Shown in pieces: positions 27,510 to 35,130 of a DNA stretch of 64,000 nucleotides. The stretch comes from Rhizobium sp. BK602. Its GTDB lineage: Bacteria; Pseudomonadota; Alphaproteobacteria; Rhizobiales; Rhizobiaceae. The notes under the pieces were generated by a model. The model ran no database searches, was not told the origin of the DNA, and saw only the letters and a list, made by a program, of their open reading frames with translations. Numbering within the stretch: the first letter of the stretch is position 1; every line of letters starts with the position of its first letter. The DNA lies in NCBI RefSeq assembly GCF_014195095.1, contig NZ_JACIBC010000011.1:62001-126000 (forward strand), written 5' to 3'. The translations under genes were made by a program, and so were the position numbers.

Positions 27510-28454
27510 TCAATAGCCCCGAGCGATATCGATGGTGCGCGGAATGGCACCTGTCTGCCGATAGGACCGGATATTGTCGGCAACGATGCGGCTTGCCGAT
27601 TGCAGGTCGGTCGGCGCGGAAATATGCGGCAGGACGGTGATGCCGGGATGATCCCAAAACGGTGAGCTTTCGGGCAGCGGTTCCTGCTCGAAGACATCAA
27701 GAACGGCATGGGCGAGCCGTCCCTCGTCAAGTGATGCCAGAAGCGCCGGTGTCGTGACGATCCGGCCGCGGGCAAAATTGATGAGCGAGGCGCCTTGCTT
27801 CAAAAGGCCCAGCCGTTCGGCGTCGAGGAGGCCTACTGTGTCTGCGGTCAGCGGCAGTAGGCAGACGAGGATGTCCGACTGAGCTAGGATCTGCCGCAGC
27901 CCTTCCTCGCCATGAAGACAGTCGATGCCATCGATCGACTTCGCCGATCTGCTCCAGCCGGAGACCGGAAAACCCGCCTCGGTCAGCCGCCTGGCCGCTG
28001 CCGTTCCCAGGGCACCGAGGCCCAGAAGACCCATTCTGACCGTGGATGGCGGCCGATAGGCCTGTGGCTGCCATAGCATTTCCGATTGCCGGCGGCGGTA
28101 AAGCGGCATGTCGCGCTGCAGATAGTAGGTCCAGGCGAGCACGGCTTCGGCCATCACCCGCGACAGCTCGGGGTCGACGAGCCGGACGATCGGCGCCGCA
28201 CCGGCACCCAGCTCCGACACCAGTCTTTCCACTCCCGCCCAGAGGCTGTGTATCCAGACAAGCCCAGGCAACGCCGCGACATCGGTCGGGTCGGGATTGG
28301 CGACGATGGCGATCTCCGCTTCGCTGCGGTCGTCAGCGCTCATGTCGCGGAACGGGATGATGCGCTCTTCGGGCAGGAGCGCCGCGATCTGGTCGCGCCA
28401 TTCCATTTCCTCCGCCGCATCGAGACGGGTGACGATTGCGATCGGTCTGCTCAT
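27510..28454 (-). CDS. D-2-hydroxyacid dehydrogenase (GhrA-like)
   Basis: A 314-residue NAD(P)-dependent reductase of the glyoxylate/hydroxypyruvate group. Seen: Rossmann loop LGLGALGTAAARRL near residue 140, active-site Arg in INFARGRIV near 222, an acidic motif DVFEQEPLPESSPFW near 258 and active-site His in LPHISAP near 280. Typical GhrA length and shape. It shares a reverse operon with the upstream VOC protein (23-base gap) and converges on the shikimate dehydrogenase gene. Probably reduces glyoxylate, hydroxypyruvate or another 2-keto acid. Confidence 0.87.
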   Translation of the reverse strand: MSRPIAIVTRLDAAEEMEWRDQIAALLPEERIIPFRDMSADDRSEAEIAIVANPDPTDVAALPGLVWIHSLWAGVERLVSELGAGAAPIVRLVDPELSRVMAEAVLAWTYYLQRDMPLYRRRQSEMLWQPQAYRPPSTVRMGLLGLGALGTAAARRLTEAGFPVSGWSRSAKSIDGIDCLHGEEGLRQILAQSDILVCLLPLTADTVGLLDAERLGLLKQGASLINFARGRIVTTPALLASLDEGRLAHAVLDVFEQEPLPESSPFWDHPGITVLPHISAPTDLQSASRIVADNIRSYRQTGAIPRTIDIARGY

Positions 28455-28477
28455 CGTAAAAGCTCCTAAAGAACGCT

Positions 28478-28891
28478 CTAATGCGCGAAGACGCTGTCGA
28501 AATCCTTGAAGCCCTTGACCTCGATCGGATTGCCGCTGGGATCGAAGAAGAACATGGTGCGCTGTTCGCCGGGCTGTCCCTCGAAACGGACGACCGGCGG
28601 AATATCGAAGGCAATGCCGCCTTTTTCAAGCCGGTCGGCCAGGGCGAACCAGTCATCCAGAGGCAGGACGACGCCGAGATGCGGCATCATCACCATGTGG
28701 TCGCCGACCTTGCCGGTCCGCGTGACCTCGAAAGGCTTGCCCAGATGCAGCGAAATCTGGTGGCCGAAAAAATCGAAATCGACCCAGGTGTCGGTCGAAC
28801 GGCCTTCCTCGCAACCGAGAACGCCACCGTAAAAGGCGCGCGCCTCGTCCAGATCGGTCACATGATAGGCCAGGTGGAAAAGAGATCTCAT
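28478..28891 (-). CDS. VOC-family dioxygenase/glyoxalase-like protein
   Basis: A 137-residue vicinal-oxygen-chelate protein. The ATG at 28891 is chosen: GAGGAG lies about ten bases before it and the domain begins at once (LFHLAYHVTDLDEARAFYGGVLGCEEGRST). Two half-domains carry the metal ligands, with the final SGNPIEVKGFKDFD segment supplying the Glu. Glyoxalase I, extradiol dioxygenase and resistance proteins share the fold; the exact reaction is unknown. First gene of the pair with the GhrA-like gene, divergent from a LysR gene. Confidence 0.82.
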   Translation of the reverse strand: MRSLFHLAYHVTDLDEARAFYGGVLGCEEGRSTDTWVDFDFFGHQISLHLGKPFEVTRTGKVGDHMVMMPHLGVVLPLDDWFALADRLEKGGIAFDIPPVVRFEGQPGEQRTMFFFDPSGNPIEVKGFKDFDSVFAH

Positions 28892-28937
28892 CGCTTGCTC
28901 CTCGCTTCGGATTGACCCTTCCATAGGACGGTCATAA

Positions 28938-28963
28938 GAAAAGAAAAACTACTTTTTTCTTTC
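28938..28963. promoter_or_regulatory. Poly-A/poly-T inverted repeat, candidate LysR site
   Basis: GAAAAGAAAAACT and ACTTTTTTCTTTC form an inverted repeat with ten of thirteen pairs matching, in the 92-base gap between the VOC gene and the LysR gene. It contains T-N11-A spacing compatible with LysR binding. The binding protein is inferred. Confidence 0.4.
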
Positions 28964-28983
28964 GCAGAGCATAAGGATATCTG

Positions 28984-29868
28984 TTGGATACGCGCTTCCT
29001 TCGCAGCCTGATCGCGGTTGTCGAAACCGGCTCGATCGCCGGTGCGGCGCGGCGCGAGAAGCTGACGCCCGCCGCCATCAGCCAGCGGATTCAGGCTCTG
29101 GAGCTCAGCCTTAATTGCAGCCTGTTGTCGCGCGGTGCTCACTCGGTGCGCCCGACGGAAACATGCCTGGCGCTTCTGCCGCGTGCCCGGCTCATCCTGC
29201 GGGAGGCCGATCGTTTGGGGGACGATATTGCCGGCGGCGAACTGGCGGGGGAATTGAGGATCGGAGCGATCTCGACGGTGCTGACCGGCCTGCTGCCGTC
29301 CGCCATACGCGAGACCGCCCGGTTGGCGCCGCAGCTTAAATTGCGGCTGGTCCCCGGCGCGTCGCATTTCCTCTATGAACAGCTCCTGGCCGGCGAACTC
29401 GATATGGCGATCCTCGTCGAGCCGCCTTTTGCCTTGCCGAAATCCTTGGTCGGCCACGTGCTGCGCCAGGAGCCGCTGCTTTATCTGACGCAAGCGGATG
29501 TGAGCGGCGCGGAGATTGCCCGCCATATCGCCGATACGCCGTTCATTCGCTACGATCCGACCTCATGGGGAGGGCGCCTGGTGGCACGCTATCTCGAGGC
29601 CTCGAAGCTCTCGCCGGATATCGTCTGCGACCTCGATGCGCTCGAGACGATTGCCATCCTGGTATCGCAGGGCCTCGGCAATGCGCTGGTGCCGTCATGG
29701 CCGGGATTGAGTGCGGACGGCTTGACCATCGTCCCTGTTCCAGCCGGCGAGGACTATGTCCGCAAGATCGTGCTCTTGCACGCCGCCGTTCCGGCCAGAC
29801 CGCAGGCGGTATTGCTGATGCGTGACGTCCTGGCGGGCGGTGGCAAGGGATCGTTCGGATCGGCATAG
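28984..29868 (+). CDS. LysR-family transcriptional regulator
   Basis: A 294-residue regulator. N-terminal winged helix-turn-helix at residues 3-60 (TRFLRSLIAVVETGSIAGAARREKLTPAAISQRIQALELSLNCSLLSRGAHSVRPTETC) and a C-terminal two-lobe effector domain beginning at GELRIGAISTVLTGLLP. The TTG start at 28984 has AAGGA eight bases before it. Divergent from the VOC/GhrA operon, its probable target. Confidence 0.88.
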   Translation: MDTRFLRSLIAVVETGSIAGAARREKLTPAAISQRIQALELSLNCSLLSRGAHSVRPTETCLALLPRARLILREADRLGDDIAGGELAGELRIGAISTVLTGLLPSAIRETARLAPQLKLRLVPGASHFLYEQLLAGELDMAILVEPPFALPKSLVGHVLRQEPLLYLTQADVSGAEIARHIADTPFIRYDPTSWGGRLVARYLEASKLSPDIVCDLDALETIAILVSQGLGNALVPSWPGLSADGLTIVPVPAGEDYVRKIVLLHAAVPARPQAVLLMRDVLAGGGKGSFGSA

Positions 29869-29931
29869 GGGGCCACTGCATCATATGAAGGCGATGGTTG
29901 TCGTCGGCCGGTCAAGGCCTTGCTCGGTGAT

Positions 29932-29955
29932 CGTAATATTTGACGGAATATAACG
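29932..29955. promoter_or_regulatory. Candidate ModE-type operator
   Basis: CGTAATAT and ATATAACG flank eight bases (TTGACGGA) as an inverted repeat with one mismatch. The half-site sequence and spacing resemble ModE-box consensus sites known upstream of molybdate transporter genes. It lies 61 bases before the binding-protein start of a FecCD-type importer. No ModE gene is in the window. Confidence 0.5.
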
Positions 29956-29977
29956 TCGTTGTATACGGAGGGATATC

Positions 29978-30049
29978 ATGCTAGCGGTCGGTCTCTTTCC
30001 GAAGGATCTGCATCCATGGTTGCCCGTTTTGAAATTTTTGCCAAAATAA
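29978..30049 (+). CDS. Upstream mini-ORF overlapping the binding-protein start
   Basis: A 23-codon frame (MLAVGLFPKDLHPWLPVLK and on) with a strong GGAGGG site seven bases before its ATG. It is out of phase with the binding-protein gene and runs past that gene's start at 30016, ending at 30049. It could be a leader that tunes translation, or a chance frame. Confidence 0.3.
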   Translation: MLAVGLFPKDLHPWLPVLKFLPK

Positions 30050-31074
30050 CCTTTCTTATCAGCTGCTTACTGTTGTCGACGCCGGCCTGGGCCGATCGCA
30101 TCGTCACCGACCAGATCGGTCGCCAGGTCCATATTCCCGACACCGTCAACCGCGTCGTCATTCTGCAGCATCAGACGCTCAACATTGCCGTACAGCTCGA
30201 TGCCATGGGCAAGGTGGTCGGCGTTCTCGATGAATGGAAGAAGCAGCTCGGTGCCAACTACGTGCGGCTTGCTCCGCAGCTTCCGGGCCTTCCGATGCCG
30301 GGCGGCCTTACGAAGGTGAATATCGAGGAACTCCTGAAGCTGCGGCCCGATGTGGTGTTTGTCACCAACTATGCCCCGGCCGATATGATCAAGCAGATCG
30401 AAGATAGTGGCCTCGCCGTCGTCGCCATCTCGCTTCTCGATGTGTCGCCGCAAGAAGCAGTGAAACTCAATCCGGTGGTCAAGGACGAGCCGGTCGCGAT
30501 CGATGTCGGTTTTGCGAGCGGCGTGCGGCTGATCGCCGATATCCTCGACCGCAAGGAAAAAGGCGAAGCGATGATCGCGGCCACCAAGAGGTCGCGCAAA
30601 CTCATTGCCGATCGCCTTGCCGATCTCAAGCAAAGCGAACGCGTGCCGGTCTATATGGCCAATCCCGATCTCTCCACCTATGGGCACGGCAAATATACGG
30701 GCTTGATGATGGAGCGCGCCGGCGCCCGCAACGTTGCGGATTCGATCGCCGGATTCAAACAGGTGACGATGGAAGACGTGCTGGCCTGGAACCCATCCGT
30801 CATCTTCGTTCAGGAGCGCTATCCTGCCGTCGTCGACGAGATCAGGAAGACGGCGTCCTGGCAGACCATCGATGCGGTGAAGAGCGGGCGCATCTATCTG
30901 ATGCCCGAATATGCCAAGGCATGGGGCTATCCGATGCCGGAGGCCATGGCGCTCGGCGAACTCTGGATGGCAAAACAACTCTATCCTGAGCGCTTCCAGG
31001 ATATCGATATGCAGGCACAAGCGGATGCCTATTATCGGGAGTTCTACCGCACCGACTATCGCCTCGGGCAATGA
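30016..31074 (+). CDS. ABC transporter substrate-binding protein, PBP-2 (FepB/MolA-like)
   Basis: A 352-residue periplasmic binding protein. The ATG at 30016 follows GAAGGA and opens a signal peptide (MVARFEIFAKITFLISCLLLSTPAWA). An upstream in-phase TTG at 29959 would add 19 residues before the signal and is less likely. The mature part has IVTDQIGRQVHIPDTVNRVVILQ, ELLKLRPDVVFVTN and VLAWNPSVIFVQE, as in siderophore, haem, B12 and molybdate/tungstate binders of this fold. First gene of a four-gene operon whose last product is ModA-like and which has a ModE-like box, so molybdate or tungstate is favoured over iron. Confidence 0.84.
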   Translation: MVARFEIFAKITFLISCLLLSTPAWADRIVTDQIGRQVHIPDTVNRVVILQHQTLNIAVQLDAMGKVVGVLDEWKKQLGANYVRLAPQLPGLPMPGGLTKVNIEELLKLRPDVVFVTNYAPADMIKQIEDSGLAVVAISLLDVSPQEAVKLNPVVKDEPVAIDVGFASGVRLIADILDRKEKGEAMIAATKRSRKLIADRLADLKQSERVPVYMANPDLSTYGHGKYTGLMMERAGARNVADSIAGFKQVTMEDVLAWNPSVIFVQERYPAVVDEIRKTASWQTIDAVKSGRIYLMPEYAKAWGYPMPEAMALGELWMAKQLYPERFQDIDMQAQADAYYREFYRTDYRLGQ

Positions 31075-32093
31075 GCGGCAATGTTCCCCCGCGACTGATC
31101 ATCGCGATCTTGGCTGGGCTTCTATTGCTTGCCGCGGTCGCCTCTCTGGGGATCGGCCGCTACGATATCCCGTTTGGGCGCGTCATCTCGATACTATGGT
31201 CGCCGCTTTGCCAGCCCGACGTGCCGGTGACGCCAACGGAGGCGAATGTCGTCTTCACGGTACGCATGCCGCGCATCCTCCTGGCGCTTCTTGCCGGCGC
31301 CGGTCTGGCCCTGTCAGGCACGACCTTGCAGGGTGTCTTCCGTAATCCGCTGGTTGGGCCGCAGGTGATGGGCGTCTCATCTGGCGCGGCTTTTGGCGGG
31401 ACACTGGCGATCCTGCTCGGCTTTGCGCGTTACGGCTTGCTGGCGAGTGCCTTTACCTTCGGGCTCTCAGCCCTGGTTCTCGTCTATGGGCTCAACGGCA
31501 TCGTGGCGCGCCGCAATATCCTGGCATTGGTTCTGGCCGGTGTCGTGATCACCGGCTTTTTCGGTGCGTTGGTAAGTTTGACCCAATATCTGGCCGACAC
31601 CGAAGACAAGCTGCCGGCCATGGTCTTCTGGCTGCTCGGAAGCTTCGCCACCGCCAATTGGGAAAAGCTATTTCTGATCGCCGGCCCAGTGCTGACCGGC
31701 GCCATTCTGCTTCTGGGGCTGCGCTGGCGTATCAATCTCCTGTCGATCGGCGACGAGGAGGCACGCGCGCTGGGCGTCAATGTCGAGCCGCTGCGTTGGA
31801 CGGTCCTGGTTCTCGTCTCCGTGATCGTTGCGGCGCAGGTGGCCGTCAGCGGCATTATCGGCTGGGTCGGCCTCGTCGTCCCGCATATGGCGCGCATGCT
31901 GGTCGGCGCAGATCATCGGGTGACCATGCCGGTGTCGCTGATGCTTGGCGGGCTTTATCTTCTGATAATCGACACCGTTGCACGAACAGCCACCAGCACC
32001 GAAATCCCGCTCGGAATCCTGAGCGCTCTGATCGGCACGCCGGTCTTCGCGCTGGTTCTGAGACAGACCCAGAGAGGCGGCCGTGGCTTCTGA
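31071..32093 (+). CDS. FecCD-family ABC transporter permease
   Basis: A 340-residue inner-membrane permease of the BtuC/FecCD type with about ten membrane segments. Seen: VVFTVRMPRILLALLAGAGLALSGTTLQGVFRNPLVGPQVMGVSSGAAFGG near residues 60-105, the family hallmark, and the C-terminal GIIGWVGLVVPHMARMLVGADHR near 260 that contacts the ATPase. The ATG overlaps the binding-protein stop (ATGA). Works as a homodimer; only one permease gene is present. Confidence 0.9.
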   Translation: MSGNVPPRLIIAILAGLLLLAAVASLGIGRYDIPFGRVISILWSPLCQPDVPVTPTEANVVFTVRMPRILLALLAGAGLALSGTTLQGVFRNPLVGPQVMGVSSGAAFGGTLAILLGFARYGLLASAFTFGLSALVLVYGLNGIVARRNILALVLAGVVITGFFGALVSLTQYLADTEDKLPAMVFWLLGSFATANWEKLFLIAGPVLTGAILLLGLRWRINLLSIGDEEARALGVNVEPLRWTVLVLVSVIVAAQVAVSGIIGWVGLVVPHMARMLVGADHRVTMPVSLMLGGLYLLIIDTVARTATSTEIPLGILSALIGTPVFALVLRQTQRGGRGF

Positions 32094-32871
32094 TCCCGTC
32101 ATGCTGTCCATTGCCGCTGCCAGCCACTCCTATGACGGCAAGCGCTGGCAGTTCCGGGATCTCGATCTCGATCTGAAGGCGGGAGAGATTGCCGCCATAC
32201 TGGGTCCGAACGGACGCGGTAAATCGACCTTGCTGCGGGTGATGGCGGGGCTTCTCAAGCCGCGATCGGGACGATTGCACTTGAACGCGCATACCGGCTT
32301 CGTCCCGCAGGAATTTGCCGGCTCCTTTCCGTATTCGGTGTTGGATGTGGTTCTGATGGGACGCGCGCGTCATATCGCGCTCTTTGACATGCCAGGCAAG
32401 AGCGATCGCGAAAAGGCGATGGAGGCGCTTAGCGCCACCGGCATGGCGGATCACGCCCATCGCGACATCAATGCTCTGTCCGGCGGCGAGCGCCAACTCG
32501 TGCTGATCGCGCGGGCGCTGGCCGGCGAAAACGCCGTGCTGCTTCTGGATGAACCGGCTTCGGCGCTCGACCTGAAAAACCAGGAGGTGGTGTTGTCGCT
32601 GCTTGCCGCGCTGGCCGACGACAGCAAGCTTGCGATCGCCTTAACCACGCATCAACCGAACCATGCCGTCGCTGTCGCCGACAAGGTCCTGCTGATGCTC
32701 GACCATGCCGAGACCATTTTTGGAACCGTGAAGGACGTCATGACCGAGGCCAATCTGGAAGCGCTCTACGGCATCCCGATCCGCTCGGCGCATCTGGGCG
32801 ACGGACGGCATGACGAAACCGCCTTCATGCCGCTGTTCCAGCAAAGAGATCGAAAGGGAGGGCGTCGATGA
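32083..32871 (+). CDS. FepC/BtuD-type ABC transporter ATP-binding protein
   Basis: A 262-residue ATPase. Seen: Walker A GPNGRGKST near residue 45 (Arg at the usual Ala/Cys place, seen in some FepC/MolB relatives), signature LSGGERQLV near 135, Walker B VLLLDEPASALD near 155 and the switch TTHQPNHA near 185. GTG start at 32083 overlaps the permease end by 11 bases; an ATG at 32101 is possible. Overlaps the ModA-like gene (ATGA). Confidence 0.88.
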   Translation: MASDPVMLSIAAASHSYDGKRWQFRDLDLDLKAGEIAAILGPNGRGKSTLLRVMAGLLKPRSGRLHLNAHTGFVPQEFAGSFPYSVLDVVLMGRARHIALFDMPGKSDREKAMEALSATGMADHAHRDINALSGGERQLVLIARALAGENAVLLLDEPASALDLKNQEVVLSLLAALADDSKLAIALTTHQPNHAVAVADKVLLMLDHAETIFGTVKDVMTEANLEALYGIPIRSAHLGDGRHDETAFMPLFQQRDRKGGRR

Positions 32872-33599
32872 GCGACCCCGTTCAGCTTCTGTCCGCCGGC
32901 AGCATGCGCCATGCCTTTCCCGCGATCGTCATGGCCTTCAAACAGCAAAGCGGAATTGCGGTTTCCCTGTCGCTTGGCCCGGCCGGCCTTTTGCGCGAGC
33001 GGATCGAGGCGGGCGAGCCGTTCGATCTTTTCGCTTCCGCCAATATGGAGCATCCGCTGCGTCTCGCATTTGCCGGAATTGTCGAGGACGTCATCTGTTT
33101 TGCGCGCAACCGGCTTTGCGTGCTCGCCCGCGCCGATCTCGGTCTTACGACCGAGAACTTTCTCCATATCCTCGGCGAGCCAACGGTCAAGATCGGCATC
33201 TCGACGCCCGGAGACGACCCCTCCGGCGACTATGCGTTCGACGTCTTCGACCGTATCGGCAAGATCCATAAGGGCATGGACGAGACCTTGAAGGCGCGAG
33301 CGCGGCAGCTCGTCGGCGGCCGCGATTCGCCACTCATGCCGCCGGGAAAAGGCGTCGGCCATCTCATCGCCGAGGGCGCGGCTGACCTTTTCCTCAGCTA
33401 CTATTCCGGCGCCCGCATGCTGGAGGAAGATCCGGCGTTCAATGTGGTCGAAATCCCGCGGCAATTCGCCCCGACAATCGAATATGGCCTGGCGCTGCGC
33501 AAGGATGCGTCTGACGATGCGCGGCGACTGAGGCATTTTATCGTGTCCGATCAAGGGCAGGCGATATTGAAGAGCTTTGGCTTCCTGGCTGTCGAATGA
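32868..33599 (+). CDS. ModA-like substrate-binding protein without a signal peptide
   Basis: A 243-residue type II periplasmic-binding-fold protein resembling molybdate/tungstate binders. Seen: VQLLSAGSMRHAFPAIVMAFKQQSGIAVSLSLGPAGLLRERIEAGEPFDLFASANMEHP near residues 5-60, where the SAGS and FASAN loops correspond to oxyanion contacts in ModA, and GISTPGDDPSGDYAFDVFDRIG near 110-130. The start overlaps the ATPase stop (ATGA) and no hydrophobic leader precedes the domain, so it looks cytoplasmic. It may sense or buffer the imported oxyanion. Unusual; see findings. Confidence 0.8.
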   Translation: MSDPVQLLSAGSMRHAFPAIVMAFKQQSGIAVSLSLGPAGLLRERIEAGEPFDLFASANMEHPLRLAFAGIVEDVICFARNRLCVLARADLGLTTENFLHILGEPTVKIGISTPGDDPSGDYAFDVFDRIGKIHKGMDETLKARARQLVGGRDSPLMPPGKGVGHLIAEGAADLFLSYYSGARMLEEDPAFNVVEIPRQFAPTIEYGLALRKDASDDARRLRHFIVSDQGQAILKSFGFLAVE

Positions 33600-33967
33600 G
33601 CTGTTCGCCGTGTCTCGACGATGCCTACCTCCGGCGGAACGCATCGATTGCGGACCGACGAGAGGGCCGCGCCGCGATGTCGGGCTGCCATGGGGCGCGA
33701 CAAAAGCCGGACGCCTTCATCATACGAATTGCGACAAGCTCGATGAGATAGATGCTGCGCGGTTGTGATTTTTTGGTATTATCACACGCAAGTAAGGTGG
33801 GGCTTGCGATCGATGCCTCGATGATTGAGCGATGATTGAGCAATGTTGGATATTTACCCCGGTTGGGCTAATTTGAAGCAGTGCATTGGGCCGCAAGGTC
33901 GGCGCTAACCGCCGCCTTGCAGGCCAAAGTGAACGGGGCCGTGTCTTGCGGCTCTTAAAAAAGAGCA
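33600..33967. other. Intergenic region before the diguanylate cyclase
   Basis: No convincing gene. It becomes AT-rich around 33760-33860. A possible promoter is TTGTGA at about 33763 with TATTAT a short distance downstream, inside GTGAT...ATCAC. A direct repeat GATGATTGAGC/GATGATTGAGC lies near 33820-33840. The right end carries the hairpin described separately. Confidence 0.4.
33951..33966 (+). promoter_or_regulatory. Hairpin covering the ribosome site of the diguanylate cyclase gene
   Basis: GCTCTT-AAAA-AAGAGC is a 6-bp stem one base before the ATG at 33968. The only Shine-Dalgarno-like element (AAGAG) is in the right arm, so folding would hide it. It may limit translation; too weak alone to be a terminator. 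Confidence 0.4.
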
Positions 33968-35071
33968 ATGGCTATTATGGAAATACAAACGCATCTGCCC
34001 TCATTCGTTCGCATCCTGGGCCAGGTGGCTATAATCGTCTACGCATATTCCGGAGTGATCCGGACCGTCGAGCGCGGCGCTCTCAAATCCCTGGCCGTCG
34101 GGCTTCTTTTTGGCCTGGGCGGCATCCTGTCGATGAGTGATCCGATTCTGTTGGCGCCGGGCATCCTCCACGATGGCCGCTCCATCCTGCTCGTTCTGGC
34201 GCCACTGTACAGCGGTCCTCTTGGGACCGTGGTCGCTGCCGTCATGATGGCTGTCTTTCGGTTGGCGATTGGCGGTATCGGCGCCGTTGGAGGGTCTGCC
34301 AGCATCTTGATCGTCGCGCTGACGGGATATCTCCTGACGCTCTTGCCGCGGCAATGGCTGGGGTCTGGCTGGAAGCAATCGGCTCTGTTCGGTTTCTCGA
34401 CGATGACGTCGCTGGTCGTTCTCCTGTTCCTGCCGTCCCAACTTGCGTGGGAGCTTCTCGTTTCGGCAACCCTTCCGGTCACAATCGTCAATATACTGGG
34501 TGTGATCCTGTTGTCCGATCTTCTTCAGAGAGAGCGATATCGCGTCGGCATCCAGCGCGCGCTGGAGAATGAAGCCAGCGTCGATCCGCTGACGAAGCTT
34601 CCCAACCGTCGTGTCCTGCAGCGGGAGGGCGATCGCTGCAGCAAGGAAGCCGGAAGCCGGCGCACCCCGTTCTCGATCATCATGCTTGATATCGACCACT
34701 TCAAGAAGATCAACGACACCTGGGGGCATTCCTGCGGCGACACCGTCCTGGCGAAAGTCGCGGATGTGATCCGCCGGACGGTGAGAAAAACCGATGTCGC
34801 GGCCCGTTATGGCGGGGAGGAGATCGTCGTTCTTCTGCCCAACACCGACGAAAACGCCGCCATGATCGTCGCTGAAAAAATCCGCCGGGATATCGAAGCA
34901 GCCGATCTGGCATTCGATCGCGACATCATCCATGTCACCGTCAGCATCGGCATCGCATGTTCCAACGAGCCCACGACGGACTTCAAATACGTCCTGGAGG
35001 CCGCGGACAAGGCGCTCTATCGCGCAAAGGCCGGCGGCCGGAACCGCGTGGAACTGTCAGCGGCGGCTTGA
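33968..35071 (+). CDS. Membrane diguanylate cyclase with LytS-type 5TM domain
   Basis: A 367-residue inner-membrane protein. Residues 10-185 hold five to six membrane segments of the 5TM-5TMR_LYT type (GGILSMSDPILLAPGILHDGRSILLVLAPLYSGPLGTVVAAVMMAVFRL is characteristic). Residues 205-365 are a GGDEF domain with DPLTKLPNRR, DIDHFKKINDTWGHSCGD and active site RYGGEEIVVL near 281, so it should make cyclic-di-GMP. An ATG at 33977 is an alternative start with better ribosome-site spacing. Located just left of the IS481-like element. Confidence 0.88.
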   Translation: MAIMEIQTHLPSFVRILGQVAIIVYAYSGVIRTVERGALKSLAVGLLFGLGGILSMSDPILLAPGILHDGRSILLVLAPLYSGPLGTVVAAVMMAVFRLAIGGIGAVGGSASILIVALTGYLLTLLPRQWLGSGWKQSALFGFSTMTSLVVLLFLPSQLAWELLVSATLPVTIVNILGVILLSDLLQRERYRVGIQRALENEASVDPLTKLPNRRVLQREGDRCSKEAGSRRTPFSIIMLDIDHFKKINDTWGHSCGDTVLAKVADVIRRTVRKTDVAARYGGEEIVVLLPNTDENAAMIVAEKIRRDIEAADLAFDRDIIHVTVSIGIACSNEPTTDFKYVLEAADKALYRAKAGGRNRVELSAAA

Positions 35072-35130
35072 GGTCCAGCGGGCTGGGTGGAATGTCGAGG
35101 CTGCTGTCAACGCGACCTGCGAAGTGCTGA

